Source of the DNA: Lautropia sp.
GTDB lineage: Bacteria > Pseudomonadota > Gammaproteobacteria > Burkholderiales > Burkholderiaceae_E
Length of the DNA: 64,000 nt
Direction of reading: 5' to 3'
NCBI GenBank assembly: GCA_030527825.1
Contig: JAUNAC010000001.1
Location: 682,001 to 746,000, forward strand
Program-made: the position numbers and the translations under genes
Notes under the pieces: generated by a model
What the model saw: only the letters and a program-made list of their open reading frames with translations
The model's database searches: none
What the model was told of the DNA's origin: nothing
Part shown: piece by piece, positions 43,479 to 54,417 of the stretch
Position numbering within the stretch: position 1 is the stretch's first letter
Layout: each line of letters begins with the position of its first letter

Positions 43479-44414
43479 CTAGGGCCATTGCATCTCGCCT
43501 TTGGCGACTTTAGCGCTTAGATCCAGCGTCCCCTCGCCACGTAGTCCAGGGTAGCGGGCTTTCATGGCGGCGATCAGCTCAACTGAATTGGCCGCCCGCT
43601 CAGCTTCCTCATCAAAGGCTTTGATGTAATCGCGGGTGAACTGCAGTGCCTGCAGGTTAAGCGGGCTGCCGGGAAGATAGTGTCCAGGAATAACTACGGC
43701 TGGTCCCAGCGCTTCGGCGCGATCCAGCATGTCAAGCCAGTCCAGGCGAGATTGACGGGTTTGCGTATCCGCCATCCAGACGTGTTCGCCGGCCGTGATG
43801 AGAACGCCGCCGACGATGACTCGGAGGGAGGGGATCCACACAAAAGTGCGGTCGGGCGTCGGGCCATCGAGCCCGATGATCCGGATATTCTGGCCTTCGA
43901 GCCGAAGGCGGGCGTCCGGCAGAGGTGTTGGCATGATCAGGCGTTTGGGTGCATTGACGCCCAGCTGTGGCCCCCATACCTTCATTTTGAGTGCGCCACT
44001 GTCACGGATGTGGGCGTTGGTCTGCGGGGTTGCAAACACCTTCACATCGGGAAAAGCGGACTTGAGGGTGTCCAGACCAAAGTAGTACTCGGGTGTCCAG
44101 TGACTGATGTAGATAGCCTTGAGCTGTTTGCCACTGCTTCTGATCTGTTCGACGACCTGGTGGGCGTCGTCCGCCGAGAACTGCGCGTCAATCAGAATAG
44201 CGTCGTGCTTGCCGGTAACCAGCGTGGACGGTGTCGTGAAGATGGCCCCGTCGCCGGGGACATAGGTCCGGATGCTGAGTGGAGCAGGGGCCATGCCCTG
44301 GGTGGCAGGCATCTGGATGGCAGTTGCCTGGGTCGGAAGCTGGCTGCAGCCAAGGAAGCTGAATACGAAAGAAATCGTAGCGGCCCCCAAGGCCATGCGG
44401 GAGATTGTCAACAT
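43479..44414 (-). CDS. MBL-fold lipoprotein with degenerate metal motif
   Basis: The 311-aa product has a lipoprotein signal (LGC lipobox at about residues 21-23) and a metallo-beta-lactamase fold (IRTYVPGDGAIFTTPSTLV, ILIDAQFS, later VIPGHYLPG). Where typical members have HxHxDH, this one reads SHWTPEYYFGLD, keeping only the first histidine. The C-terminal PGHY histidine is kept. Related periplasmic members often have a relaxed motif, so it may bind one metal or none. Substrate unknown. It is a monocistronic minus-strand gene facing away from tRNA-Thr. Confidence 0.82.
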   Translation of the reverse strand: MLTISRMALGAATISFVFSFLGCSQLPTQATAIQMPATQGMAPAPLSIRTYVPGDGAIFTTPSTLVTGKHDAILIDAQFSADDAHQVVEQIRSSGKQLKAIYISHWTPEYYFGLDTLKSAFPDVKVFATPQTNAHIRDSGALKMKVWGPQLGVNAPKRLIMPTPLPDARLRLEGQNIRIIGLDGPTPDRTFVWIPSLRVIVGGVLITAGEHVWMADTQTRQSRLDWLDMLDRAEALGPAVVIPGHYLPGSPLNLQALQFTRDYIKAFDEEAERAANSVELIAAMKARYPGLRGEGTLDLSAKVAKGEMQWP

Positions 44415-44583
44415 ACTTCATCCTAGCAGTGGGAAGGGCAAAAGTGCAACGGAATAGGGGCGATTTTGCTGGAAATGGGATAAATAGCGTAGAAGTGGCG
44501 GTGCGAAACGGCACAAAAATGCGCTGATCAAGTCCAGGACGGTTAGCCTGGGCGACCAGGGTGGGGCGGTTTTCAGTAAATGC

Positions 44584-44614
44584 TTGCGTCTATTAGAAAA
44601 GGCGTTCATAATAT
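44584..44614 (+). promoter_or_regulatory. Candidate promoter of tRNA-Thr/tuf
   Basis: TTGCGT (44584-44589) and TATAAT-like TAATAT (44609-44614) are separated by 19 nt, a little long. It lies about 90 nt upstream of tRNA-Thr, and the leader carries an 8-bp inverted repeat (CCGAACAG 44623-44630 with CTGTTCGG 44646-44653). Confidence 0.45.
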
Positions 44615-44701
44615 CCAATTGACCGAACAGATCTGGGTTTGAGTGCTGTTCGGCACAGATATGGGCTGAACTCAGATTGTGAGTGCGGCCATACCCGGTT
44701 T

Positions 44702-44776
<75 letters not shown>

Positions 44777-44876
44777 TCTAATACAGGTTCTGGCAGTGTT
44801 GGTCGGGGTTGTTGAAAAGAGGCCCTGACATGGTCAGGTCGGTCACTCTCCATCAGGACATCAGGGGTCTCCAGTT

Positions 44877-46067
<1,191 letters not shown>

Positions 46068-46105
46068 TTGCGCGTATACAGATTTGTTGGTTGCAGGGAA
46101 ACCGT

Positions 46106-46181
46106 AGGGGCATAGCTCAACTGGCAGAGCGTTGGTCTCCAAAACCAAAGGTTGGGGGTTCGATTCCCTCTGCCCCTGCCA
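46106..46181 (+). tRNA. tRNA-Trp (CCA)
   Basis: The 76-nt gene shows acceptor stem AGGGGCA/TGCCCCT, anticodon CCA in GTCTCCAAAACC, T-arm GGGGGTTCGATTCCC and an encoded CCA end. It lies between tuf and secE, the conserved position. Confidence 0.97.
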
Positions 46182-46283
46182 TTTTCCTGAAAAGATAGCA
46201 ATATGCGGGCCTCCCAAGGCCCGCTTTCGTCAGAGCAAGAGTCATTCATGGCAGTTGTTGACTGCAGAAGCAGGGCTTTATAG

Positions 46284-46670
46284 ATGGCGGCGCAACATAA
46301 AGTTGAGGATCTCGCCTCAGGTGGTGATCGGATCAAGGTGATTCTTGCCATTCTGATTGTGCTGGCTGGCGTGGTAGGTTTTTATCTATTGCGTGAACAG
46401 GCACTGGTCTTTCGTGTGCTTTCCGTCATTGGCGGCCTGCTGGTCGGTGGGCTTGTTGCCTGGACATCGGTACCTGGACGTCGTGCTCTGGCATTCATGC
46501 GGGAGTCCTGGCAGGAAGCAAGGCGGGTGGTCTGGCCATCCAAGAAAGAGACCTGGTCAGTCACGCTTTATGTCTTTTTGTTTGTAGTTATTATGGCGGT
46601 GTTTTTGTGGCTCGTGGACTCCGGGCTGCAGTACCTGCTGTACGATCTTGTGCTGGGCTGGAGTCGCTGA
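46284..46670 (+). CDS. secE: Preprotein translocase subunit SecE
   Basis: SecE stabilises SecY in the inner-membrane protein export channel. The 128-aa product has three membrane helices (about 17-35, 43-62 and 92-115) like the long E. coli type, with the conserved [18 protein letters not shown] amphipathic segment before the last helix. Its stop overlaps the nusG ATG by 1 bp. Confidence 0.95.
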   Translation: MAAQHKVEDLASGGDRIKVILAILIVLAGVVGFYLLREQALVFRVLSVIGGLLVGGLVAWTSVPGRRALAFMRESWQEARRVVWPSKKETWSVTLYVFLFVVIMAVFLWLVDSGLQYLLYDLVLGWSR

Positions 46671-47203
46671 TGAGCAAACGCTGGTATGTGGTGCACGCCT
46701 ATTCGGGTATGGAAAAGAGCGTCGGCCGTGCCATTCGTGAGCGTGTCGATCGGGCCGGCATGCAGGATCTGTTTGGACAGATACTTGTCCCCACGGAAGA
46801 AGTGGTGGAAATGAAAAACGGTCAGCGTTCGATCACTGAGCGCCGCTTTTTTCCGGGTTACGTTCTTGTTGAAATGGAAATGAACGACGATACCTGGCAT
46901 TTGGTGAAAAACACCAGCAAGGTAACGGGGTTTGTAGGCGGAAGTGGAAATCGGCCAGCAGCTATTTCCCAGGCTGAAGTCGACAAGATCATGAACCAGA
47001 TGGCGGAAGGTGTGGAGAAACCACGACCCAAAACGCTGTTTGAAGTGGGTGAAATGGTTCGTGTTAAAGAAGGGCCGTTTGCTGATTTCAACGGCAACGT
47101 CGAGGAAGTCAATTATGACAAGAGCCGTTTGACGGTATCTGTCACGATTTTTGGAAGAGCTACCCCCGTCGAACTGGAGTTTGGTCAGGTAGAAAAACTC
47201 TGA
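46670..47203 (+). CDS. nusG: Transcription termination/antitermination protein NusG
   Basis: NusG binds RNA polymerase, stimulates elongation and helps Rho. The 177-aa product shows the N-terminal NGN domain ([26 protein letters not shown]) and the C-terminal KOW motif ([16 protein letters not shown]). The ATG at 46670 overlaps the secE stop. Confidence 0.97.
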   Translation: MSKRWYVVHAYSGMEKSVGRAIRERVDRAGMQDLFGQILVPTEEVVEMKNGQRSITERRFFPGYVLVEMEMNDDTWHLVKNTSKVTGFVGGSGNRPAAISQAEVDKIMNQMAEGVEKPRPKTLFEVGEMVRVKEGPFADFNGNVEEVNYDKSRLTVSVTIFGRATPVELEFGQVEKL

Positions 47204-47330
47204 TTCGGGTCTGGTATGAAAATTTCAGGCTGTCGCATGGATAGTAAGCGGCAGCGTTTTGAGGAGCCGGCAGCATCATAAGGTTTGCGATGCGTTGCAG
47301 GCGGTCGCACTCACTCAGGAGTAGCCAGTC

Positions 47331-47762
47331 ATGGCAAAAAAAATTATCGGCTTCATCAAACTGCAGGTTCCTGCAGGTAAAGCCAACCCATCGCCCCCGA
47401 TCGGGCCCGCACTTGGGCAGCGTGGTCTGAACATCATGGAATTCTGCAAACAGTTCAATGCCCAGAGTCAGGGTATGGAGCCCGGTTTGCCCATTCCGGT
47501 GGTGATCACAGCGTTTGCTGACAAGAGCTTCACCTTCATCATGAAGACGCCACCGGCGTCAATTCTGATCAAGAAAGCCGCGAAGATCGACAAAGGGTCC
47601 AAGACACCCCACACGGACAAAGTGGGTACGCTCACGCGTGAGCAGCTCGAACAGATTGCCAAGACCAAGCAGCCCGACCTCAGTGCTGCTGACCTGGATG
47701 CCGCCGTGCGCACCATCGCCGGTTCCGCCCGCAGTATGGGCGTCAATGTGGAGGGCGTGTAA
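47331..47762 (+). CDS. rplK: Ribosomal protein L11
   Basis: The 143-aa protein binds the GTPase-associated centre of 23S rRNA. It shows the N-terminal proline-rich [13 protein letters not shown] and the C-terminal [12 protein letters not shown]. rplA starts directly at the next base after its stop, so the two are one operon under L1 autoregulation in related bacteria. Confidence 0.98.
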   Translation: MAKKIIGFIKLQVPAGKANPSPPIGPALGQRGLNIMEFCKQFNAQSQGMEPGLPIPVVITAFADKSFTFIMKTPPASILIKKAAKIDKGSKTPHTDKVGTLTREQLEQIAKTKQPDLSAADLDAAVRTIAGSARSMGVNVEGV

Positions 47763-48464
47763 ATGGCCAAGCTCAGCAAGCGTGCCAAGGCACTGAATGC
47801 AAAGGTTGAACCCAGCAAGCTTTATACCTCCACGGATGCACTGGCACTGGTCAAGGAATGTGCCACGGCCAAGTTCGACGAGTCGGTCGATGTGGCTGTT
47901 CAGCTGGGTATTGACCCCCGTAAATCGGATCAGCTGGTTCGGGGTTCGGTCGTGCTGCCCCGTGGCACTGGCAAGGCTGTCCGTGTTGCTGTTTTTACCC
48001 AGGGTGCCAAGGCTGACGAAGCCAAGGCAGCAGGGGCAGATATTGTTGGCATGGAAGACCTGGCTGAAAAGGTCAAGGCAGGTCAGCTCGATTTCGACGT
48101 GGTCATCGCTTCTCCGGATGCCATGCGGGTGGTGGGTTCCCTCGGTCAGATTCTTGGCCCGCGCGGTTTGATGCCGAACCCGAAAGTCGGTACGGTCACG
48201 CCGAATGTGGCTGATGCGGTGAAAAACGCCAAATCCGGTCAGGTGCAGTATCGGACCGACAAGGCAGGTATCATTCATTCAACCATTGGTCGTGCGTCGT
48301 TTGACGTGGCTGCCTTGCAGGAAAACCTGGCCGCATTGGTGGATGCGTTGATGCGTGCCAAGCCGGCAACTTCCAAGGGGCTGTATCTGCGCAAGGTCGC
48401 TGTTTCCAGCACGATGGGCGTTGGTGTCAAGGTCGATACCGCAACCATCAGCGCAGGAGCCTGA
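47763..48464 (+). CDS. rplA: Ribosomal protein L1
   Basis: The 233-aa protein binds the L1 stalk of 23S rRNA and, in related bacteria, represses its own operon. Conserved strings include [16 protein letters not shown] and [15 protein letters not shown]. It starts immediately after rplK. Confidence 0.98.
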   Translation: MAKLSKRAKALNAKVEPSKLYTSTDALALVKECATAKFDESVDVAVQLGIDPRKSDQLVRGSVVLPRGTGKAVRVAVFTQGAKADEAKAAGADIVGMEDLAEKVKAGQLDFDVVIASPDAMRVVGSLGQILGPRGLMPNPKVGTVTPNVADAVKNAKSGQVQYRTDKAGIIHSTIGRASFDVAALQENLAALVDALMRAKPATSKGLYLRKVAVSSTMGVGVKVDTATISAGA

Positions 48465-48862
48465 CCAGTCCGGTTTGACCGTCCCGGCGAAAGTCGGGGC
48501 GGCGCAGGCAAAACGTTGTTTCAGAATAGTGGAAAACAGTTCTGGATATTCCAATATCCTGTTTTCCAGGAAGGCTTTGGGCCGCACCTCCGGGTGCGAG
48601 TTATCAAAGACCGTATGGGGCCAGCGCTTCGGTCAGTCCGGAGAAGGGCCTTGAATGTTCGGGCAATGGTGTGGTTTTCGTTGTCCGGACGCCATACGCA
48701 GATGGCGGTCCTGAAGAATGAAGTGTTTGATTGCAGCAGGGCAATTCGGACGTGACGATCGTTACGGGTTGCAGGCGCTGTGCTCAGGGCTTCACACCTG
48801 GTCGCCGTGTTGTCAACGATGGAAGTGCTTCGGCACGACCGTTTCATTTGTAAGGAAAGACC
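48465..48862. other. rplA-rplJ intergenic region with leader structures
   Basis: The 398 bp hold no gene. A strong nested hairpin (48530-48568) and a smaller one (CGCACC/GGTGCG, 48583-48598) occur well before rplJ. In other bacteria this region carries the rplJL promoter and the L10-binding leader; the structures here could serve those roles. Confidence 0.5.
48530..48568 (+). promoter_or_regulatory. Nested hairpin in rplJ leader
   Basis: An outer stem TGGAAAACA/TGTTTTCCA (9 bp) encloses an inner GGATAT-TCCA-ATATCC stem, with a 5-nt bulge on the 5' side. It could terminate rplKA transcription partly, be an RNase III site, or form part of the L10 control element. Confidence 0.5.
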
Positions 48863-49387
48863 GTGGCTCTCAATCGTGAAGAGAAAGCGGCCGTCATTGA
48901 GGAAGTCAGTGCGCAGGTAGCACAGGCTTCGTCAATTGTTCTGGCTGAGTACCGTGGTCTGACAGTCGAAAAGATTACCCAGCTGCGCAAGCAGGCACGG
49001 GAATCGGGTGTGTATCTGCGCGTGTTGAAAAACACGTTGGTGCGCCGCGCCGTGCAGGGAACACCATATGAAGCGCTGGCAGACAGTATGGTTGGCCCGC
49101 TGATGTATGGTATTTCTGCTGACCCGGTGGCACCGGCCAAGCTGATTGCCGGCTTTGCCAAGGCCAATGAGCAGCTCGTCGTGAAAGGTGGTGCCATGCC
49201 CCACGTGGTCATGGACGTTGACGGCGTCAAGGCTCTGGCGACGATGCCAAGCCGTGAGGAACTGCTGGCCAAACTGCTGGGTACGATGCAGGCACCGGTG
49301 GCTACCTTTGTCCGTACGCTCAACGAGGTTCCGACGAAGTTTGTTCGCGGCCTGGCTGCTGTGCGCGACAAGCAGGAAGCCGCCTGA
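48863..49387 (+). CDS. rplJ: Ribosomal protein L10
   Basis: The 174-aa protein anchors the L7/L12 stalk to 23S rRNA. It starts with GTG at 48863 after the ribosome site TAAGGAAAG. Typical strings are [20 protein letters not shown] and [18 protein letters not shown]. rplL follows by 75 bp. Confidence 0.97.
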   Translation: MALNREEKAAVIEEVSAQVAQASSIVLAEYRGLTVEKITQLRKQARESGVYLRVLKNTLVRRAVQGTPYEALADSMVGPLMYGISADPVAPAKLIAGFAKANEQLVVKGGAMPHVVMDVDGVKALATMPSREELLAKLLGTMQAPVATFVRTLNEVPTKFVRGLAAVRDKQEAA

Positions 49388-49462
49388 GCATACACCTCTT
49401 ATCTGAATGACTGTCGGACATTCCTCCGACCCAACAACGCAATCAAACTGGAGTCAATCCAA

Positions 49463-49846
49463 ATGGCACTGAGCAAAGAAGATATCCTGGACGCAGTCGC
49501 AGGCATGACGGTTCTGGAACTGTCCGAACTGATCAAGATGATGGAAGAAAAATTCGGTGTTTCGGCTGCTGCTGCTGCTGTTGCTGTCGCCGCCCCGGCG
49601 GCTGGTGGCGGCGCTGCTGCTGCTGCCGAAGAACAGACCGAATTCACCGTTGTGCTGGCTGCCGCTGGTGAGAAAAAAGTGGAAGTCATCAAGGTTGTAC
49701 GTGCAGCGACCGGCTTGGGCCTGAAAGAAGCCAAGGATCTGGTCGACGGTGCGCCGAAACCTGTGAAGGAAGGCATTTCCAAGGCCGATGCTGATGCGCT
49801 GAAGAAACAGCTGGAAGACGCTGGCGCGAAAGTCGAAGTCAAGTAA
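49463..49846 (+). CDS. rplL: Ribosomal protein L7/L12
   Basis: The 127-aa stalk protein recruits translation factors. It has the N-terminal dimerisation part ([15 protein letters not shown]), an alanine-rich hinge (about 35-56) and the C-terminal domain with [21 protein letters not shown]. It is present as several copies per ribosome, so it is translated strongly. Confidence 0.98.
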   Translation: MALSKEDILDAVAGMTVLELSELIKMMEEKFGVSAAAAAVAVAAPAAGGGAAAAAEEQTEFTVVLAAAGEKKVEVIKVVRAATGLGLKEAKDLVDGAPKPVKEGISKADADALKKQLEDAGAKVEVK

Positions 49847-49875
49847 TCGACTGCCCACTGGTGATCGACCAAAGG

Positions 49876-49903
49876 GACCGGGGTCTGCATTCAGACCTCG
49901 GTC
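49876..49903 (+). terminator. Attenuator-type hairpin after rplL
   Basis: A 12-bp stem with one G-T pair (GACCGGGGTCTG with CAGACCTCGGTC) and a CATT loop lies 29 bp after rplL, followed by ATTT. In E. coli the same position holds a partial terminator that lowers rpoBC transcription relative to the ribosomal proteins. Confidence 0.65.
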
Positions 49904-50271
49904 ATTTGCCGTGTATCTGGTCGGTTTGTCTTGGTTGGATGCTTTGCCGTCGTTGACTGTTTATTGAAATGCCGCCTTCAGATCAGAAGGTTTTCCGTTT
50001 TTCAGACTTGCTTCAAGAATCTGTTTGTCTGTTGCTGTTCCGTCAAATTCAGATCAGCGCGAACCAAGCAGAGTCCTGCAGCGGGTTTCTTCGACAACTT
50101 ATTGATGCAATGTGACGCGATACAGCGCGTTATGTCCATTCAGGGCGCTGTCACGGACTGTTTGCCAGTTCGTGAACAGGCTGTCCGCACCCCATCCAGA
50201 AACTGTGGCGCGGTGCTTGTGGCCCGGTTTTCGTTTTGCCCATCGTGACCCCGACGTCTCACGGAGAGTCC
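49904..50271. other. rplL-rpoB leader
   Basis: About 370 bp without a gene. It separates the ribosomal protein genes from rpoB and may contain a secondary promoter or RNA processing site; none was identified. Confidence 0.45.
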
Positions 50272-53200
50272 ATGACCTACTCGTTCACTGAAAAGAAGCG
50301 CATCCGCAAGAGCTATGGCCACCGGCGTGCCCGGGCCGTGCAGGAAGTGCCTTATCTGCTGGCCACGCAGCTTGAATCCTATGCTGAGTTTTTGCAGGAG
50401 GGCGTCCCAGCCGACCAACGCAAGGATGTAGGGCTACAGGCGGCGTTGAAGTCGATATTTCCGATTTCTTCACACAACGACATGGCGCGTTTGGAGTTCG
50501 TCGGCTATACGCTGGGTACGCCTGCCTTTGACATGAAGGAATGCCAGCAACGGGGTCTGACGTTTCAGGCGCCGCTGCGTTCGCGTGTGCGCTTGGTCAT
50601 CATGGATCGGGAGGCCAGCAAGCCGACGGTCAAGGAGGTGAAGGAGCAGGAGGTCTACATGGGTGAGATCCCGCTCATGACGCCGACTGGTTCTTTTGTT
50701 GTCAATGGGACGGAGCGCGTCATTGTCTCGCAGCTGCATCGATCGCCCGGGGTGTTTTTCGAGCATGACCGGGGCAAGACGCACAGTTCTGGGAAGTTGC
50801 TGTTCTCGGCACGGATCATCCCTTATCGCGGTTCGTGGCTTGATTTCGAGTTCGATGCCAAGGACATTCTCTACTTCCGGATTGACCGGCGCCGCAAGAT
50901 GCCGGTGACGATCCTGCTCAAGGCGATCGGCATGACGCCTGAGCAGATTCTGGCCCATTTTTTTGTCTTCGACGCATTCACGCTCGAAGCTGAAGGGGCC
51001 AAGATGGAACTTGTGCCCGAGCGGCTGAAGGGCGAGACGGCGCGTTTTGATATCACCGACCGCGAAGGGAACGTGATTGTTGCCAAGGAAAAACGCATCA
51101 ACGCCAAGCACATCCGCGAGATGGAGAAGGCGGGCCTGAAGCTGGTCAGCGTGCCTGACGAATTTCTGCTGGGGCGTGCGGTGGCAACTGACATCATCGA
51201 TCCCGAGACTGGCGAAATCGTGATGCGTGCTAACGATGAGCTGACCGAAGACAGTCTGGGTCGGCTGCGCGCTGCCAATATCCAGCAATTCCGCACGCTC
51301 TACACCAATGACCTGGATGCCGGGCCATTCATCTCCCAGACCCTGCGACTGGATGACTCTGCCGACCAGATTTCGGCCCGCATTGCCATCTACCGGATGA
51401 TGCGCCCAGGGGAGCCGCCGACCGAGGATGCGGTTGAGGCGTTGTTCAACCGGCTGTTTTACAACGAGGATACCTACGATTTGTCTCGCGTCGGGCGGAT
51501 GAAATTCAACCGCCGCGTGGGTCGTGAAGATCCCACCGGGCCTATGACGCTGGAAAATGACGACATTGTCGCTGTGATCAAGCTGCTCGTGGATCTACGC
51601 AACGGCAAGGGCGAGATCGATGACATCGACCATCTGGGCAACCGTCGGGTCCGCTGCGTGGGTGAGCTGGCCGAGAACCAGTTCCGGGCAGGTCTGGTGC
51701 GCGTTGAGCGTGCGGTGCGCGAGCGCCTGGGGCAGGCCGAGACGGAGAACCTGCTGCCGCATGACCTGATCAACAGTAAACCGATCAGTGCCGCAATCCG
51801 TGAGTTTTTCGGGTCAAGCCAGCTGTCGCAGTTCATGGATCAGACCAACCCGCTGTCGGAGATTACCCACAAGCGTCGGGTTTCGGCCCTGGGGCCAGGC
51901 GGTCTGACCCGCGAACGGGCGGGCTTCGAGGTGCGCGATGTGCACCCGACTCACTATGGCCGGGTCTGCCCGATCGAGACGCCGGAGGGCCCGAACATTG
52001 GTCTGATTAACTCGCTGGCGCTCTATGCGCGTCTCAACGAGTTCGGCTTCCTTGAGACTCCTTATCGCAAGGTCGAGAATCAGAGGCTGACCGATCAGAT
52101 CGATTTCCTGTCGGCCATTGAGGAAGGGCGCTATGTCATCGCTCAGGCCAACGCCGAGGTCGATGAAGAGGGACGTCTGACGGGTGAGCTGGTGTCGGTG
52201 CGGATCAATGGCGAAACGCAGCTGGTGTCGGCCGATCGGGTCGAGTACATCGACGTGGCGCCTTCGCAGATCGTGTCGGTGGCTGCTTCGCTGATTCCAT
52301 TCCTGGAACACGATGACGCGAACCGGGCGCTGATGGGTGCCAACATGCAACGTCAGGCCGTTCCTTGCCTGCGTCCGCAGAAGCCGCTGGTGGGCACGGG
52401 CATTGAGCGTACGTGCGCAGTGGACTCGGGTACGGTGGTGACAGCCCTGCGCGGCGGGGTGGTTGACTACGTTGATGCCAACCGGGTGGTGATCCGGGTC
52501 AATGACGAGGAAGCCACTGCGGGTGAAGTCGGTGTCGACATCTACAACCTGATCAAGTACACGCGCAGCAACCAGAACACCAACATCAATCAGCGCCCCA
52601 TCGTTGCGAAGGGTGACCGGCTAGCCGCTGGTGATGTCATCGCCGATGGCGCGTCCACCGATCTGGGCGAGCTGGCGCTTGGGCAGAACATGTTGATCGC
52701 GTTCATGCCCTGGAACGGTTATAACTTCGAGGACTCGGTGATGATTTCCGAGAAAGTGGTCGCTGATGACCGCTATACCTCGATTCACATCGAAGAGCTG
52801 TCCGTGCTGGCCCGTGACACCAAGCTGGGGCCGGAGGAAATCACCCGCGATATTTCCAACCTGTCCGAAAGCCAGCTGGCCCGTCTGGACGAATCCGGCA
52901 TTGTCTATATCGGTGCGGAAGTGTCGGCCGGTGACACGCTGGTTGGCAAGGTGACACCCAAGGGTGAGACCCAGCTGACACCGGAAGAGAAGCTGCTGAG
53001 AGCGATTTTCGGCGAGAAGGCTTCGGACGTGAAGGACACCAGCCTGCGCGTGCCCTCGGGCATGAATGGTACGGTCATTGATGTTCAGGTTTTCACCCGT
53101 GAAGGGATTACACGGGATCGTCGGGCCCAGTCAATCATTGATGACGAGCTCAAGCGTTTCCGTCTGGACCTGAATGATCAGCTGCGTATTGTGGAAAACG

Positions 53201-54387
53201 ATGCCTTCAGCCGGATCAAGCGCTTTATCATCGGCAAGGAAGTCAATGGCGGCCCCAAGAAACTGGCCAAGGGCGCAGCCGTGACAGCCGAATACCTGGA
53301 CGACCTGGATCGCTATCACTGGTTCGAGGTGCGTCTGGCCGACGAGGAAGATGCCCGCTGGCTGGAAGGCATGAAGGAAGCCATCGAGCAAAAACGCCAC
53401 CAGTTCGATCTGGCTTTCGAGGAAAAGCGCAAGAAACTGACCCAGGGTGACGAACTGCCGCCAGGGGTGTTGAAAATGGTCAAGGTCTATCTGGCGGTCA
53501 AACGGCGCCTGCAGCCGGGTGACAAGATGGCTGGTCGCCACGGTAACAAGGGGGTCGTCTCGCGTATCGTGCCGATCGAAGACATGCCCTATATGGCTGA
53601 TGGCACACCGTGCGACATCGTCCTGAACCCGCTGGGCGTGCCTTCGCGGATGAACGTTGGGCAGATTCTGGAAACGCACCTGGGCTGGGCAGCCAAAGGT
53701 GTGGGGCTGCGCATTGGCGAAATGCTGGATCGTCATGTCAAAACCTCCGAGCTGCGGCGTTACCTGGACCGGGTCTACAATGACCGCGGCGAAAAGGTGG
53801 ATCTGAACTCCCTCTCCGACGAGGAGCTGGTGGCTATGGCGAACAACCTGCGCGACGGCGTGCCGTTCGCCACGCCGGTGTTCGATGGCGCAACCGAGAA
53901 AGAGATTCATGCGGCGCTTGACCTCGCCTTCCCGTCGGAAGATCCACGTACCGAAAAGCTGGGCTTTACACCCAGCAAGACCCAGTTGATCCTGCGCGAT
54001 GGCCGTACCGGTGATCCGTTTGACCGTCCGGTCACGGTAGGCTACATGCACTTCCTGAAGTTGCACCATCTGGTTGATGACAAGATGCACGCACGTTCGA
54101 CTGGCCCTTACAGCCTGGTGACCCAGCAGCCGCTGGGTGGCAAGGCGCAGTTTGGTGGTCAGCGTTTCGGGGAGATGGAGGTCTGGGCACTGGAAGCCTA
54201 CGGCGCGTCATACACCCTGCAGGAAATGCTGACGGTGAAGTCCGACGACGTGACGGGCCGTGCCAAGGTCTACGAAAACATGGTCAAGGGCGAACATGCG
54301 ATCGACGCTGGCATGCCGGAATCCTTCAATGTGCTGGTGAAGGAAATCCGCTCGCTGGGCATCGATATCGATCTGGAACGCTCCTGA
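50272..54387 (+). CDS. rpoB: RNA polymerase beta subunit
   Basis: The 1371-aa catalytic subunit. The ATG at 50272 ([16 protein letters not shown]) has the ribosome site GGAGAG and matches homologues; the frame is open 12 codons further upstream. The rifampicin region reads [18 protein letters not shown] (near residue 520), normal for betaproteobacteria, with no known resistance change apparent. rpoC starts 30 bp after its stop. Confidence 0.98.
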   Translation: MTYSFTEKKRIRKSYGHRRARAVQEVPYLLATQLESYAEFLQEGVPADQRKDVGLQAALKSIFPISSHNDMARLEFVGYTLGTPAFDMKECQQRGLTFQAPLRSRVRLVIMDREASKPTVKEVKEQEVYMGEIPLMTPTGSFVVNGTERVIVSQLHRSPGVFFEHDRGKTHSSGKLLFSARIIPYRGSWLDFEFDAKDILYFRIDRRRKMPVTILLKAIGMTPEQILAHFFVFDAFTLEAEGAKMELVPERLKGETARFDITDREGNVIVAKEKRINAKHIREMEKAGLKLVSVPDEFLLGRAVATDIIDPETGEIVMRANDELTEDSLGRLRAANIQQFRTLYTNDLDAGPFISQTLRLDDSADQISARIAIYRMMRPGEPPTEDAVEALFNRLFYNEDTYDLSRVGRMKFNRRVGREDPTGPMTLENDDIVAVIKLLVDLRNGKGEIDDIDHLGNRRVRCVGELAENQFRAGLVRVERAVRERLGQAETENLLPHDLINSKPISAAIREFFGSSQLSQFMDQTNPLSEITHKRRVSALGPGGLTRERAGFEVRDVHPTHYGRVCPIETPEGPNIGLINSLALYARLNEFGFLETPYRKVENQRLTDQIDFLSAIEEGRYVIAQANAEVDEEGRLTGELVSVRINGETQLVSADRVEYIDVAPSQIVSVAASLIPFLEHDDANRALMGANMQRQAVPCLRPQKPLVGTGIERTCAVDSGTVVTALRGGVVDYVDANRVVIRVNDEEATAGEVGVDIYNLIKYTRSNQNTNINQRPIVAKGDRLAAGDVIADGASTDLGELALGQNMLIAFMPWNGYNFEDSVMISEKVVADDRYTSIHIEELSVLARDTKLGPEEITRDISNLSESQLARLDESGIVYIGAEVSAGDTLVGKVTPKGETQLTPEEKLLRAIFGEKASDVKDTSLRVPSGMNGTVIDVQVFTREGITRDRRAQSIIDDELKRFRLDLNDQLRIVENDAFSRIKRFIIGKEVNGGPKKLAKGAAVTAEYLDDLDRYHWFEVRLADEEDARWLEGMKEAIEQKRHQFDLAFEEKRKKLTQGDELPPGVLKMVKVYLAVKRRLQPGDKMAGRHGNKGVVSRIVPIEDMPYMADGTPCDIVLNPLGVPSRMNVGQILETHLGWAAKGVGLRIGEMLDRHVKTSELRRYLDRVYNDRGEKVDLNSLSDEELVAMANNLRDGVPFATPVFDGATEKEIHAALDLAFPSEDPRTEKLGFTPSKTQLILRDGRTGDPFDRPVTVGYMHFLKLHHLVDDKMHARSTGPYSLVTQQPLGGKAQFGGQRFGEMEVWALEAYGASYTLQEMLTVKSDDVTGRAKVYENMVKGEHAIDAGMPESFNVLVKEIRSLGIDIDLERS

Positions 54388-54417
54388 GACTGAGCTGAGG
54401 AATATAACGGAGAACCC

